This document shows positions 27,885-37,791 of a stretch of 64,000 nt of DNA, one piece after another. Position 1 is the first letter of the stretch. Each line of letters opens with the position of its first letter. The position numbers were made by a program, and so were the translations under genes. The DNA comes from Pectobacterium betavasculorum. GTDB lineage: Bacteria > Pseudomonadota > Gammaproteobacteria > Enterobacterales > Enterobacteriaceae. The stretch covers positions 930,001 to 994,000 of the forward strand of contig NZ_JQHM01000001.1 of NCBI RefSeq assembly GCF_000749845.1, given 5' to 3'. The notes beneath the pieces were generated by a model that saw only the letters and a program-made list of their open reading frames with translations, did no database searches and was not told the DNA's origin.

Positions 27885-28715
27885 ATGAGTTATCAGTGTC
27901 CGCTATGCCAGTTACCTTTGGAGCGACACCCGCGGCAATGGACGTGTGGTAAACATAGCTTTGACTGTGCGAAAGAAGGGTACGTCAACTTGTTACCAGT
28001 ACAGTTTAAGCGTTCTAAACAACCTGGTGATAGCGCAGAAATGATGCAAGCGCGTCGCAGCTTTCTGGAAAACGGGCATTATCAACCGCTACGCGATGCT
28101 GTCGCACAATATATTGAGAATAGTGTGGCTGATGATGCCGCTGCGTTGCTGGATATCGGCTGTGGAGAAGGGTATTACACCGCAGAGCTGGCACATCGTC
28201 TTAAATCACGCAGGGCGATGACGATATATGGGTTGGATGTTTCTAAAGCGGCGATTCAACGTGCGGCAAAGCGGTATGACAATGTTGAGTTCTGTGTTGC
28301 TTCCAGTCAGAGGCTGCCTTTTCAGAACCAATCCCTTGATGCTGTGGTAAAAATCTATGCGCCGTGTAATGACGCGGAGTTACAGCGTACTATTAAGATT
28401 GGCGGCTGGGTGGTGACAGTGTCACCAGGGCCGCGACATCTTTATCAACTGAAGTCGGAAGTCTACGATGAGGTGTTATTGCACCCGAGCAAAGATGAAG
28501 TGCTCACAGGCTTTCAACTTAGGGATCGACAAACGCTCTCATATACCATGCAGCTATCCGGGAGTGAGGCTGCTGCGTTATTGCAAATGACGCCTTTTGC
28601 CTGGCGGGCAACACCAGACGTAAGCGAGCGGTTGCAGGCAACCACGCAGTTTAGTTGTGAAACGGATTTTATTATCCGCCTGCATCAGCGTGTTGAGAGC
28701 GATGCTGACGCGTGA
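27885..28715 (+). CDS. rlmA: 23S rRNA (guanine-745-N1)-methyltransferase
   Basis: 276 residues from the ATG at 27885 (AGGAA 9 bp upstream; a GTG at 27879 is in frame but closer to the RBS). N-terminal zinc finger (CPLC near residue 5, C and H of TCGKH), then a class I methyltransferase with SAM motif LLDIGCGEGYYTAEL. RlmA methylates G745 of 23S rRNA using SAM. Partial repeat ends (TATACCCGTAAT) lie just upstream. Confidence 0.95.
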   Translation: MSYQCPLCQLPLERHPRQWTCGKHSFDCAKEGYVNLLPVQFKRSKQPGDSAEMMQARRSFLENGHYQPLRDAVAQYIENSVADDAAALLDIGCGEGYYTAELAHRLKSRRAMTIYGLDVSKAAIQRAAKRYDNVEFCVASSQRLPFQNQSLDAVVKIYAPCNDAELQRTIKIGGWVVTVSPGPRHLYQLKSEVYDEVLLHPSKDEVLTGFQLRDRQTLSYTMQLSGSEAAALLQMTPFAWRATPDVSERLQATTQFSCETDFIIRLHQRVESDADA

Positions 28716-28730
28716 TCGGGAAGAATAAAA

Positions 28731-28761
28731 ACGGGCAGCGCGGTAGCGGGCTGCCCGTTGA
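28731..28761. terminator. Hairpin between convergent rlmA and mntP
   Basis: CGGGCAGC and GCTGCCCG form an 8-bp GC stem with a short GC-rich loop. It is preceded by A-run on the plus strand, so it suits the leftward mntP transcript best. Confidence 0.7.
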
Positions 28762-28787
28762 AGTAGATGTCTTTTGTGACGGGTATA

Positions 28788-29360
28788 TCAAGCGGTGTAG
28801 CCGAGATGCTCGTACAGGATATTGCAGCCAATACCAATCAGGACCAGCCCACCTATAATTTCTGCTTTTTTACCGAGAATCGGACCGATGTAGCGGCCAA
28901 TCATCATGCCAAGCGTAACCATAATCATAGTGGAACAACCAATGACCATCGCAGTATGGAAAATATTGACCTGAAGAAACGCTAAACCGACGCCAATCGC
29001 CATGGCATCCAGACTAGTGGCGACTGCGGTACAAATTAACAGAGCCAGACTATGATTTTTGACTTTTTCACAACGACAGTCGGAAGAACCTTTAAGTCCC
29101 TCAACAACCATGCGGCCACCGAGAATCAATAACAGCGTAAATGCAACCCAGTGATCCCATTCGAGAATATATTGGCTGGCAAAAAAACCAAGTGCCCAGC
29201 CGATGAGAGGGGTAATCGCTTCGATGACACCAAAAATGAGGCCAGTACGGATCGCATCACGGAAACGAGGATTATGCAGGGCGGCACCTTTACCGATTGA
29301 CGCGGCGAAGGCATCCATTGACATACCAAATGCTAGGATGAGTGTTGCTGACATGTTCAT
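28788..29360 (-). CDS. mntP: Manganese efflux pump MntP
   Basis: 190 residues, six hydrophobic segments in two inverted halves. The transport motifs [10 protein letters not shown] (helix 1) and [10 protein letters not shown] (helix 4) carry the essential aspartates. It exports Mn(II) from the cytoplasm. It differs from E. coli in a Cys-containing cytoplasmic loop ([10 protein letters not shown]). A manganese riboswitch lies upstream. Confidence 0.95.
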   Translation of the reverse strand: MNMSATLILAFGMSMDAFAASIGKGAALHNPRFRDAIRTGLIFGVIEAITPLIGWALGFFASQYILEWDHWVAFTLLLILGGRMVVEGLKGSSDCRCEKVKNHSLALLICTAVATSLDAMAIGVGLAFLQVNIFHTAMVIGCSTMIMVTLGMMIGRYIGPILGKKAEIIGGLVLIGIGCNILYEHLGYTA

Positions 29361-29417
29361 TATAAATAGCCTCGGCTGGACGATTAACCATATACACGCC
29401 GATCATCCCCAACCCGA

Positions 29418-29590
29418 ATGATGATCCTACGTGTCTATGGTCTCGCCTGCCAATCACGCTTGGCCGCCCGCACCACGTTTTATGCTCCGATAATATGGAG
29501 ATAGAACGAGTATGTTGATACGAGCATTTCTGACAAGTTACTATGAATAGTTTCTAATCAAAAATCGGCTACTCCCCAATGACGGCGCAA
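29418..29590 (-). ncRNA. yybP-ykoY manganese riboswitch upstream of mntP
   Basis: Reading leftward, GGGGAGTAGCCGAT (29577-29564) is the conserved start of the yybP-ykoY aptamer, and GGCAGGCGAGACCATAGACA (29452-29433) is its conserved far end; both match the E. coli mntP leader. The family binds Mn(II) and turns on exporter expression. The downstream stretch to the mntP ATG (29361-29417) contains the likely expression platform (GATGATC inverted repeats). Confidence 0.92.
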
Positions 29591-29647
29591 CCTTACCATA
29601 TTATTTATGGCGTAAACAACACCAAAAGTTTTAGGTGTTAATAATGC

Positions 29648-29668
29648 AATTGATAATTATTTTCATTT
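29648..29668. promoter_or_regulatory. Fur-like sequence upstream of the mntP leader
   Basis: AATTGATAATTATTTTCATT contains GATAATTATTTTCAT, similar to a Fur box. It lies about 60 bp upstream of the riboswitch. Weak evidence: the region is AT-rich. Confidence 0.4.
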
Positions 29669-29786
29669 GAAAGGGAGTGGCGAGGCATTGTATAAAATAA
29701 CGACAAGGTTGTTGGGGTTAAAATACCATCAAAAAATGAGGTGTATATATCGAGTTATTTTAATTGATTTAAAAATAAAACTTAAT

Positions 29787-30245
29787 TCATTGATTGTTAA
29801 TCATAAATTTATATATTTTCTCTAAATCATCGAGCTGAGTAACTTGTATCAATAAACGACGTTTCTCAAGATCGATAACTAATACTCCATCCTCAGATAA
29901 ATTCATATTTTTAATTCTAGTATAAGGAATGAATATATTCGCATAAAAGAAACCGGTTGGTTTAAAAAGTAGTTTTGGCCGACGAATATAAGCCAGATAG
30001 CATGCCATGAAGGTCAGGGAAATCAAAAGATAGGTTGTGATAATGGCGCCATTACTCATCACATTTTGATAAATAAGAATACCCACTAAGCCGATGAAAA
30101 TCAGCGTATCCAGCCGGTTCATTCGCTTTAGAGGAATGAGGAGTTGTGTTTTCCCTTTGAGCTTATCCATGATGAACTCGTCATAGATGGCATAAGCCAA
30201 TGCTAAAGCAATCAACAACACCAGCGCGATATCCGTCATCGTCAT
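29787..30245 (-). CDS. yobD: YobD family (DUF986) inner-membrane protein
   Basis: 152 residues, three hydrophobic segments (near 5-20, 48-62, 68-88), then a soluble C-terminal half ending in [18 protein letters not shown]. It matches DUF986/YobD, function unknown. It lies between mntP and manZ as in E. coli but is separated from manZ by a terminator. Confidence 0.88.
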   Translation of the reverse strand: MTMTDIALVLLIALALAYAIYDEFIMDKLKGKTQLLIPLKRMNRLDTLIFIGLVGILIYQNVMSNGAIITTYLLISLTFMACYLAYIRRPKLLFKPTGFFYANIFIPYTRIKNMNLSEDGVLVIDLEKRRLLIQVTQLDDLEKIYKFMINNQ

Positions 30246-30278
30246 CCGTATTACCTTGCCTATTAAGTATCCGTTAAT

Positions 30279-30310
30279 AAAAAACAGCCGGGCACATTTG
30301 CACCCGGCTA
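30279..30310 (-). terminator. Terminator of manXYZ
   Basis: Read leftward: TAGCCGGGTGC-AAAT-GTGCCCGGCTG followed by TTTTTT. It is 8 bp past the manZ stop and ends the PTS operon before yobD. Confidence 0.93.
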
Positions 30311-30317
30311 TTGGGGA

Positions 30318-31169
30318 TTACACGCCGAGTAATCCGATCCAGTATCCGAAGATACCAATGGCGAAGAAGCCCATAATCAGCCACAGCGCGTTTACCTTGC
30401 GCCGTAACAGCCACATACAACCGAACGTCAGCAATAAAGGCACGAGCCCCGGCATGAGCTGATCAAGAATGGATTGAACGGTGGTTACCGTGGTTTCCCC
30501 GTTTTGGTTCGTCACTGTCGACACCACCATCGGTATATTGACGTGGGTCCATTTATTGACCAATGCCCCCATGACAAACAAGCCGAGGATTGACGCCGCT
30601 TCGGTCATTTTTTGCAGGAAACCGCCGCCCATATCACTGACGATATCGATCCCTTTGCGGTAACCGTAGGCGACGCCATAGTAACGTACCAGTAGCCGAA
30701 CCAGGTTAAACAGGACAAAGAAGAGAACCGGCCCCAACAGACTGCCGCTCATGGCAATCCCTGCGCCTAGTGCGGCGAATACCGGACGGGCGGTGCCCCA
30801 GAATATCGGGTCGCCGACGCCAGCCAATGGCCCCATCAGCCCGACCTTCAGACCGTTTATCGCTGCGTCATCAATAGGCGCGCCGTTAGCACGTTGTTCT
30901 TCCATTGCCATAGTTACGCCGAGTATCGGAGCGGCAACAAAAGGCTGCGTATTGAAGAACTCCAGATGGCGCTTTATCGCTTGTTTACGCTCTTCCGAAT
31001 TTTCAGGATAAAGACGGCGAATCACTGGCACCATGGAGAAACAGAAACCGAGTGCCTGCATACGTTCAAAGTTCCAGGAACCTTGAAATAGGTTGGAACG
31101 GATAAACACCGCGCGGATGTCGCTGTCAGTGAGTTTTTTGACATTCTTATTTTCGACCATTTTTCTCAC
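30318..31169 (-). CDS. manZ: Mannose PTS, IID membrane component
   Basis: 283 residues, EIID-Man family. With ManY it forms the inner-membrane channel that takes up mannose, glucose, glucosamine and related hexoses while ManX phosphorylates them. Family stretches FQGSWNFERMQ and MGPLAGVGDPIFWGT are present. The last gene of manXYZ; 5 bp after manY. Confidence 0.95.
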   Translation of the reverse strand: MRKMVENKNVKKLTDSDIRAVFIRSNLFQGSWNFERMQALGFCFSMVPVIRRLYPENSEERKQAIKRHLEFFNTQPFVAAPILGVTMAMEEQRANGAPIDDAAINGLKVGLMGPLAGVGDPIFWGTARPVFAALGAGIAMSGSLLGPVLFFVLFNLVRLLVRYYGVAYGYRKGIDIVSDMGGGFLQKMTEAASILGLFVMGALVNKWTHVNIPMVVSTVTNQNGETTVTTVQSILDQLMPGLVPLLLTFGCMWLLRRKVNALWLIMGFFAIGIFGYWIGLLGV

Positions 31170-31174
31170 TCCTG

Positions 31175-31972
31175 TTAATCCAGTTCGTTATCAAGACCGT
31201 TATTGCCGGATGCAACCGACTGGCCTTGAACCTTGTTATATTTCGGGCTGAGTTGGATATACAGCACCGCCATCACAATACCGATTACGCCCAGAGCCAC
31301 CAGATTGAACTCAGTGAACGCAGCGGTAACGAAGCCAAGATAGAAGAACGGCATCAGGTAGCCCGCACGCATCATGTTGATGACCATCGCGTAACCGACG
31401 ACGACAATCATCCCACCGGCGATATTCAAGCCGTTGGTGACAACGTCTGGGATGGAGTTCAGCAGGGCGTGAACGGCGTCAGTGCCGACAGAGACTGCGA
31501 CAATAACCGCAGGAATCGCGATACGCATCGCCTGAAGCAGCAGGGCGGAGACGTGAATCCAACTGATGGCCGTCAGGTTACCTCGCTCTGCTGCGCTGTC
31601 TGCTGCATGCTGGAACGCAACCGTGATGGTACGAACAATGATGGTTAACACTTGCCCAGCGGCAGCGAGCGGAATTGCCAGAGCAATCCCTGCGCCGATC
31701 CCCTGACCACCGGCAATAACCAGAATGGTTGAGATAATGGATGCCAGCGCCGCATCTGGTGCTACGGCCGCACCGATGTTCATCCAGCCTAACGCGATCA
31801 TTTCCAGCGTACCGCCAATAATGATCCCCGTTTTTAAATCACCTAACACTGCACCAATCAGCGTACAGGCGACGAGTGGACGGTGGAACTGGAATTCATC
31901 AAGAATCGAACCCATCCCCGAAACACACGCGACGAGAAATATCAGCACAATTTGAAGTGTGGTAATCTCCAT
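31175..31972 (-). CDS. manY: Mannose PTS, IIC membrane component
   Basis: 265 residues from the ATG at 31972 (MEITTLQIVL, the E. coli start); the frame runs open to 32071 without RBS support. It is a hydrophobic EIIC-Man/Sor protein with GWMNIGAAVAPDAALASIIS. An unusually roomy gap of 177 bp separates it from manX and contains no gene. Confidence 0.95.
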   Translation of the reverse strand: MEITTLQIVLIFLVACVSGMGSILDEFQFHRPLVACTLIGAVLGDLKTGIIIGGTLEMIALGWMNIGAAVAPDAALASIISTILVIAGGQGIGAGIALAIPLAAAGQVLTIIVRTITVAFQHAADSAAERGNLTAISWIHVSALLLQAMRIAIPAVIVAVSVGTDAVHALLNSIPDVVTNGLNIAGGMIVVVGYAMVINMMRAGYLMPFFYLGFVTAAFTEFNLVALGVIGIVMAVLYIQLSPKYNKVQGQSVASGNNGLDNELD

Positions 31973-32149
31973 CGTACTTCTCCTATAAAATGTGTCTGAG
32001 TAAAAATAAATCGCCATCCCCGTTGATTTTCTAAGTCGACATAACGCTTTTAAATATCGACATAAGTGCATATCTTGAAAATCGTCAGGTCTATAAAGCC
32101 ATTATTGATGATGACATTAGCGTTAATAACCTTCGTAGTACGATAGGTA

Positions 32150-33115
32150 TCAACGCGGAATTTTGTTAATTAAGTCCATCATTTTAATTCGGGAATCGGT
32201 TGATACTTTCCGAACCTCCAATTCAATACCGCGTTTATCTAATTCACGGAACGCTGCAATATCCTTCTCATCGATAGAGACGGCATTATTGACCTGCGTT
32301 TTCCCCTGTTTGAATGCCATCCCACCAATATTGACCGAAGTGATATTTACGCCATTTTCGATTAGTGTTAATACATCCGTCGGATTAGTGAACAGTAACA
32401 TCACGCGATCGGCGGCATATTTGGGGTTGTCATAAACACGAACAGCCTTTGCCACATCGACCACGTGCGCGGTAACGCCCGGCGGTGCAACTTGAGTCAG
32501 CAACGTTTTACGCACGTGATCGGCAGCAACTTCATCGCTGATAACAATAATGCGCGAAACATTGGTTTCTTTCGTCCAGCGGGTGGCGACCTGACCATGA
32601 ATCAGGCGGTCGTCGATACGAGCCAGCCCAATCTTCATGTGTTCGCCGGGTCCTGCCGGTATAGGGATGGCGTTGGTTTGCAAGGATGGCGGAGAAGGAG
32701 GCGCTGCTTTAGGCTTTTCCTGATGCTTCAGCGCTTTTACGCCATCTCTGCCGGCTTCCAACGCGATAGAAACCAGATCGGAGAAGGACGGATTATCATC
32801 CCGGGCCATAAAGGTTTCTGCCAACATGGGAATATTCACGCCAGCGATAACATCATGGTTTTCTTTGTCGGTGACGAGGCGGCTGGCGGCATTAAACGGG
32901 CTACCGCCCCAGGTATCAACGAGAAACAGCACGCCTTGCGATGTATCTAACTGCGTGAGCTTTTCCTGATATTTTTCTATCAATGTTTCGGCGTTTTCTC
33001 CAGGAACGAAATCGATCCAGGCGACATTACTTTGCTCGCCAAGGATCATTTCTGCTGTCTTTAACAGCGGTCCCGCAGTGGCACCGTGAGTGCATAACAT
33101 TATGGCAATACTCAC
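32150..33115 (-). CDS. manX: Mannose PTS, IIAB component
   Basis: 321 residues: IIA domain (1-130; phospho-His10 in LCTHGATAG), a Pro/Ala/Ser-rich linker (about 135-155) and IIB domain with phospho-His in DDRLIHGQVATRW. It takes phosphate from HPr and passes it to incoming hexoses at ManYZ. In E. coli the operon is under Mlc/CRP and the sRNA SgrS. Confidence 0.96.
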   Translation of the reverse strand: MSIAIMLCTHGATAGPLLKTAEMILGEQSNVAWIDFVPGENAETLIEKYQEKLTQLDTSQGVLFLVDTWGGSPFNAASRLVTDKENHDVIAGVNIPMLAETFMARDDNPSFSDLVSIALEAGRDGVKALKHQEKPKAAPPSPPSLQTNAIPIPAGPGEHMKIGLARIDDRLIHGQVATRWTKETNVSRIIVISDEVAADHVRKTLLTQVAPPGVTAHVVDVAKAVRVYDNPKYAADRVMLLFTNPTDVLTLIENGVNITSVNIGGMAFKQGKTQVNNAVSIDEKDIAAFRELDKRGIELEVRKVSTDSRIKMMDLINKIPR

Positions 33116-33503
33116 TTGCTACCTCCTCACGTTCACGATCAAAAAGAGTCAATGTGTCAGGAAACCGGGTTAGCGTTTAGCTTCGAACGTTAACCGTCGC
33201 GGTATTAGTATGGCTGCAAGAAAAAATTTTACCGTGGATTCATGACATTCACTGTGTTCCTCCAGGTTGTCAGGCGAGAAGTCGTGACTGACAGATTTAT
33301 TTTACTTATCGAAAAAATAAATAGTGTGATGATGCTCTAATGCTGACCAGTTAAGCAGGGGGCTTAAATGACGCGGAATAGGAAAATTTGAACGTGTTAT
33401 CAATGCGAAGCGGGTCTAAGAAATTCTTTGTGAAAAATGGTAACAACCTGTTAGAGTAAAGATCCCTTAAATTGCTTAGGAGCACCGGGCATCAGCCCTT
33501 CCC
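33116..33503. other. Divergent manX / yoaE control region
   Basis: 388 bp with no gene. TGTGATGATGCTC (from 33325) carries one CRP half-site. TAGGAG (33477-33482) is the only good ribosome-site sequence, but it lies 21 bases ahead of the small ORF that follows. Confidence 0.4.
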
Positions 33504-33680
33504 ATGGACTGTCACCGACAAAACGTTCTTTGTTTCCCCGCTAATGCTGGCGGTTTTCTGTACTCTGCTGGTCACTCAGGCCACATTAAGAATCTCTCTG
33601 ATTCACATCAACTCTTTTTATTACCATTCAATGCTGCTCATGCATTGATGTCATCTGCTCGTTCATTTTCTGGAGTCTGA
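33504..33680 (+). CDS. Putative YoaL-like upstream ORF coupled to yoaE
   Basis: 58 residues ([10 protein letters not shown]...RSFSGV). The TGA stop ends one base before the yoaE ATG, the geometry of translational coupling. In E. coli a small ORF, yoaL, occupies this place; I assign by position, not by remembered sequence. It has a mid-section of His/Ser/Leu and no clear membrane span. The in-frame upstream stop is at 33477, and no close Shine-Dalgarno is seen, so the start is weak. Confidence 0.5.
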   Translation: MDCHRQNVLCFPANAGGFLYSAGHSGHIKNLSDSHQLFLLPFNAAHALMSSARSFSGV

Positions 33681-33681
33681 C

Positions 33682-35238
33682 ATGGAATTTTTGCTAGATC
33701 CTTCAATCTGGGCAGGCCTATTGACGCTGGTGGTACTTGAAATTGTTCTGGGTATCGACAATTTGGTGTTTATCGCCATTTTGGCGGATAAATTACCCCC
33801 CAAGCAGCGAGATAAAGCCCGCATTATCGGTTTAAGCCTGGCGTTGTTCATGCGTCTGGGTCTGTTGTCTTTGATTTCCTGGATGGTCACATTGACGCGT
33901 CCACTGTTTAGCGTTGGCGATTTCAGCTTCTCAGGTCGTGACCTGATTCTGTTGTTCGGTGGTATGTTCCTCTTGTTCAAAGCCACGATGGAATTGCATG
34001 AGCGGCTAGAGAATAAAACGCAAGACGGTAACGGTAATCGCGCTCATGCCAGCTTCTGGGCGGTAGTTGCGCAGATTGTCGTACTGGATGCCGTATTCTC
34101 GCTGGATGCCGTCATTACCGCGGTGGGGATGGTCGATCATCTGGGGGTTATGATGACGGCGGTGATCATTGCGATGGGCGTCATGCTGATTGCCTCTAAA
34201 CCGCTGACCAACTTCGTCAACGCGCACCCAACGGTGGTTGTTCTGTGTCTCAGCTTCTTGCTGATGATAGGTTTGAGCCTGATGGCGGAAGGTTTCGGCT
34301 TCCATATTCCGAAAGGCTACCTGTATGCCGCGATTGGTTTCTCCATCCTGATCGAACTGTTTAACCAAATTGCCCGTCATAACTTTATGAAGCATCAGTC
34401 GCACCGTCCTTTGCGTGAACGTACCGCAGAGGCCATTCTGCGCCTGATGGGCTCAAGGAAAAATACGGACGATATGGATGTGGATGAACCGCAGCAGAAA
34501 CTCACGACAGAGGAATTCGCCGAGGAAGAGCGCAATATGATCAGCGGTGTGCTGACATTGGCCTCGCGTTCACTCCGTAGCGTGATGACACCGCGTACTG
34601 AAATCTCCTGGGTGGATAGTGCCAGTTCTGTCGAACAGATCCGGATGCAACTGCTGGATACGCCTCACAGCCTGTTCCCAATATGTCGCGGCTCTCTGGA
34701 TGAAATTATCGGTGTCGTCCGTGCTAAAGATCTACTGGTGGCGCTGGAAACACAGACCGATGTGGAAAGCTTTGCTGCCGCTAACCCGCCAATTGTGGTG
34801 CCGGAAACGCTGGATGTGATAAACCTGCTACCCGTTCTGCGTCGTGCGAAAGGTAGCCTGGTGATCATCGCCAACGAATTTGGTGTGGTCCAAGGGTTGG
34901 TAACGCCGTTGGACGTGCTGGAAGCGATTGCGGGTGAATTCCCGGATGAAGACGAAACGTTGGATATCATTCCGGACGGCGAAGGTTGGTTGGTGAAAGG
35001 CGGAACGGATCTCCACGCTTTACAACAGGTAGTGGACAGCAGTGTTCTGGTTGATCCGAAGGAAGAGTATGCTTCACTGGCGGGGATGCTGCTCGCACAT
35101 AGCGATGAGTTCCCGAAAGTCGGCGATACCATCGAATTGCACCACCTGAGCTTCCAGATCATTGAGGTTTCCGAGTACCGCATTGAACTGGTGCGAGTAG
35201 AACGCATCATCGATCGGGAAGAGGATGAAGACGCGTAA
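33682..35238 (+). CDS. yoaE: YoaE: TerC-family membrane protein with CBS and CorC domains
   Basis: 518 residues. N-terminal TerC domain (about 1-235, seven hydrophobic segments; [11 protein letters not shown] and [15 protein letters not shown] with the conserved acidic residues), two CBS domains (about 300-420) and a CorC_HlyC transporter-associated domain at the end. This suits metal-ion transport or sensing across the inner membrane; the substrate is unproven. GGAG precedes the start. Confidence 0.93.
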   Translation: MEFLLDPSIWAGLLTLVVLEIVLGIDNLVFIAILADKLPPKQRDKARIIGLSLALFMRLGLLSLISWMVTLTRPLFSVGDFSFSGRDLILLFGGMFLLFKATMELHERLENKTQDGNGNRAHASFWAVVAQIVVLDAVFSLDAVITAVGMVDHLGVMMTAVIIAMGVMLIASKPLTNFVNAHPTVVVLCLSFLLMIGLSLMAEGFGFHIPKGYLYAAIGFSILIELFNQIARHNFMKHQSHRPLRERTAEAILRLMGSRKNTDDMDVDEPQQKLTTEEFAEEERNMISGVLTLASRSLRSVMTPRTEISWVDSASSVEQIRMQLLDTPHSLFPICRGSLDEIIGVVRAKDLLVALETQTDVESFAAANPPIVVPETLDVINLLPVLRRAKGSLVIIANEFGVVQGLVTPLDVLEAIAGEFPDEDETLDIIPDGEGWLVKGGTDLHALQQVVDSSVLVDPKEEYASLAGMLLAHSDEFPKVGDTIELHHLSFQIIEVSEYRIELVRVERIIDREEDEDA

Positions 35239-35261
35239 TGTGCGCTTCATGATCAGATTGC

Positions 35262-35293
35262 AAAAAGCCCCGCCGATTTGGCAGGGCTTTTTT
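35262..35293 (+). terminator. Terminator downstream of yoaE
   Basis: AAAAAGCCCCGCC-GATTT-GGCAGGGCTTTTTT, 24 bp past yoaE and 48 bp from the converging sdaA stop. Confidence 0.92.
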
Positions 35294-35340
35294 ATGATGA
35301 AACAGAAGTGGGAAGAAAACGGATTAATCCCTCTGTACTT

Positions 35341-36705
35341 TTAATCACACTGGACTTTGATCGCCAATCCGCCTCGGGAGGTCTCACGGTATTTGGCGTT
35401 CATGTCTTTACCCGTCTCGTACATGGTTTCAATGACCTTATCCAGCGATACGCGGGCTTCACTGGTGCGGCGGGTCGCCATACGAGCAGCGTTAATCGCT
35501 TTAACAGAAGCAATCGCGTTGCGTTCGATGCACGGAACCTGTACCTGACCCGCAACCGGGTCACAGGTTAAGCCCAGATTATGTTCCATACCGATCTCGG
35601 CGGCGACGCAAACCTGTTCCGGGCTAGCGCCCATCAGTTCTGCCAGCCCTGCGGCTGCCATAGAGCAGGCTACGCCGACTTCCCCCTGACAGCCTACTTC
35701 AGCGCCGGAGATGGAAGCGTTCATTTTGTACAGAATGCCGACAGCGCCAGCTGCAAGGAAATAACGGATATAAATGGTCGGGCTAACCGGCTCGATGAAG
35801 TGGTCGTAATAGGCGAGGACGGCTGGGACGATACCACATGCGCCATTCGTTGGTGCCGTCACCACGCGGCCCCCTGCGGCATTTTCTTCATTCACCGCCA
35901 GCGCGAACATATTAACCCAGTCCACCACGTTCATCGGATCGTTGGATAGCTTATCGGAAGACACCAGCATACGACGCAGCGCTGAGGCGCGACGAGGGAC
36001 GCGCAACGGGCCGGGTAAAACACCCTCGGTATTCATGCCGCGATCGATACAGGCACGCATCGTCTGCCAAATGTCGGCAAAGTACGCGTCAATCTCCTGA
36101 CGGCTGTGCAACGCCAGCTCGTTGCGCATCACCATCCCAGAAAGCGACAGGCCACTCTGTTTACAGTGATCCAGCATTTCTTTAGCAGAATTGAACGTAT
36201 AAGGAACAGAGACGTCGGTAGCGGCATCTTTGCCAAAATTCTCTGCATCAACGATGAAGCCACCGCCGATGGAGTAATAGGTTTTGCTATAAATCTCTTT
36301 ATTACTGGCAAAGGCGGTGATGGTCATGCCGTTTTCGTGCAACGGCAGATTTTCACTGCGGAAAACCATGCCGCCTTCGCGTGGGAAATCCACCTCATGC
36401 TGCCCGTTAGCCAGCAGCAAACGTTCGCGTTGCTCAACATCGCGGATGAAGCCGGGGATCGCATCAATATCAACGGTATCCGGCATGTTGCCTGCCAGAC
36501 CCATGATGATGGCGATATCTGTATGGTGTCCTTTACCTGTCAACGACAGCGAGCCATACACATCGACGGCAATACGCGTAGTTACGGTCAGTAAATCCTG
36601 GTTGATCAATTCATCGACAAATTGCTTACCGGCTTTCATCGGTCCAACCGTATGAGAGCTAGAGGGGCCAATACCGATCTTAAACATGTCGAAAACGCTT
36701 ATCAC
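35341..36705 (-). CDS. sdaA: L-serine dehydratase 1
   Basis: 454 residues, single-chain iron-sulfur type. It deaminates L-serine to pyruvate and ammonia. The beta-domain motif GIGPSSSHTVGPM is at the N-terminus, and cysteines in NGACGIVPA, GCQGEVGVACSMAA and the late CDPVAGQVQVPC are the expected 4Fe-4S ligands. The neighbour order with nudL-pabB is as in E. coli. Confidence 0.96.
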   Translation of the reverse strand: MISVFDMFKIGIGPSSSHTVGPMKAGKQFVDELINQDLLTVTTRIAVDVYGSLSLTGKGHHTDIAIIMGLAGNMPDTVDIDAIPGFIRDVEQRERLLLANGQHEVDFPREGGMVFRSENLPLHENGMTITAFASNKEIYSKTYYSIGGGFIVDAENFGKDAATDVSVPYTFNSAKEMLDHCKQSGLSLSGMVMRNELALHSRQEIDAYFADIWQTMRACIDRGMNTEGVLPGPLRVPRRASALRRMLVSSDKLSNDPMNVVDWVNMFALAVNEENAAGGRVVTAPTNGACGIVPAVLAYYDHFIEPVSPTIYIRYFLAAGAVGILYKMNASISGAEVGCQGEVGVACSMAAAGLAELMGASPEQVCVAAEIGMEHNLGLTCDPVAGQVQVPCIERNAIASVKAINAARMATRRTSEARVSLDKVIETMYETGKDMNAKYRETSRGGLAIKVQCD

Positions 36706-37197
36706 GCGAAACTCCTCAAAGACTCAGGATCGTACCCGCTACTCTCTGGCTATCAGTTGCCAGCTCTTTCATCACAATCAGATAGTTATACCCGCCGCAC
36801 TTCAAGATGAACCTCGCCCTAAAGAGCCAACGCTTTGCGTCGCTCAAAACGCTAACGTGTTGTCCTGAAACTCGAATTATTTAGCGTGTATGCTGCAAAC
36901 TATCTGGCGATTCCAGTTCTGGCGAGATATGACCTGAATTGTAGTGGATATGTACCCAAAGATTAGAATAAAACTCGTCAAATCGCGCTATTGTAGTGTG
37001 GAATATGTTGTAAGGCTTCCTTTTTCGCATGAAATAAACTTATGCCAATGCATAATTTTACTTATCTCAAATGCGACCTAAGCCATTGTAAATTATCTAT
37101 CTGAATGATTTTTGTTCGGCAAGAATGCCTTGAGAGTGAGGTTAATTAGTGAGAGAAAAGAAGTGCCGTGCCAAAGCCGCGGAGTGCGGCCTTGTAC
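36706..37197. other. sdaA-nudL intergenic region
   Basis: 492 bp without a gene. It contains repeat copy B. AAGCCGC-GGAGT-GCGGCCTT (about 37176-37195), close to the nudL stop, may be its terminator. The stretch 36900-37170 is AT-rich with nothing recognised. Confidence 0.5.
36787..36890. repeat. Dispersed intergenic repeat, copy B
   Basis: Starts TATACCCGCCGCACTTCAAG. It continues with the CCTCGCCCTAAAG, GCCAACGCTTTGCGT and GTCCTGAAACTCGAATTAT blocks also found in copy C, and ends TTAGCGTGTA. It is shorter than A and C because the segment after the left end is missing. Confidence 0.85.
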
Positions 37198-37791
37198 TTA
37201 GGGCCTGTCGGAAATCTGTAAAGCGAGCTGGTGGATGATGGCGGCGGTCAGTCCCCAAACAAACTGCTGCTGATACCAGGAGAGATAAACCCGGTGCCGT
37301 TGCTGTTTACGCTCAATATCCAGCGGGTAATAGCGGGTCAACGCGAAAGCCTCATCCAGCGGTATTTCAAACAGGTCGGCGACTTCATCTTCATTAGGGT
37401 GAAAGCGAGTCTGTGCAGCGATCAGCCCGACGACGGGCGTGACCTGAAAGCCGCTAACGCTGTCCAGCGGCGGTAGAACGCCTAACACTTGTACATTCTC
37501 CGGTGGGATAGCCACTTCTTCCTGCGCTTCACGTAGCGCCGTTTCTATAATTGAACGATCCGTTTTGTCTGCCGCCCCGCCGGGGAACGCAACCTGTCCG
37601 GCATGATTACGGAGATCGGCAGAACGTCGGGTCAATAATAGTGTGGGCGTAGGGTGACAAACAATCGGCACCAGAACTGCCGCCTGACGTTGTTGATGAA
37701 CCGGCCGTAGCGGAGATGGAAGCTGTAGCTGAAAGCGCGTAATGAAGTCGTTCAGCACAAACTCCGTTGGCGGCAAGGCGATCTCATTCAT
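37198..37791 (-). CDS. nudL: CoA pyrophosphatase (Nudix) NudL
   Basis: 197 residues. The Nudix box is visible (GGAADKTD..., [11 protein letters not shown]). It hydrolyses CoA and derivatives to 4'-phosphopantetheine and adenosine 3',5'-bisphosphate. It starts one base after the pabB stop, so translation is coupled. Confidence 0.93.
   Translation of the reverse strand: MNEIALPPTEFVLNDFITRFQLQLPSPLRPVHQQRQAAVLVPIVCHPTPTLLLTRRSADLRNHAGQVAFPGGAADKTDRSIIETALREAQEEVAIPPENVQVLGVLPPLDSVSGFQVTPVVGLIAAQTRFHPNEDEVADLFEIPLDEAFALTRYYPLDIERKQQRHRVYLSWYQQQFVWGLTAAIIHQLALQISDRP

Noticed and set aside
34665-35210. 181-codon leftward frame
   Set aside because: Antisense to the CBS/CorC half of yoaE; Ser/Thr/Arg-rich shadow composition.
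36106-36594. 162-codon rightward frame
   Set aside because: Antisense to sdaA.
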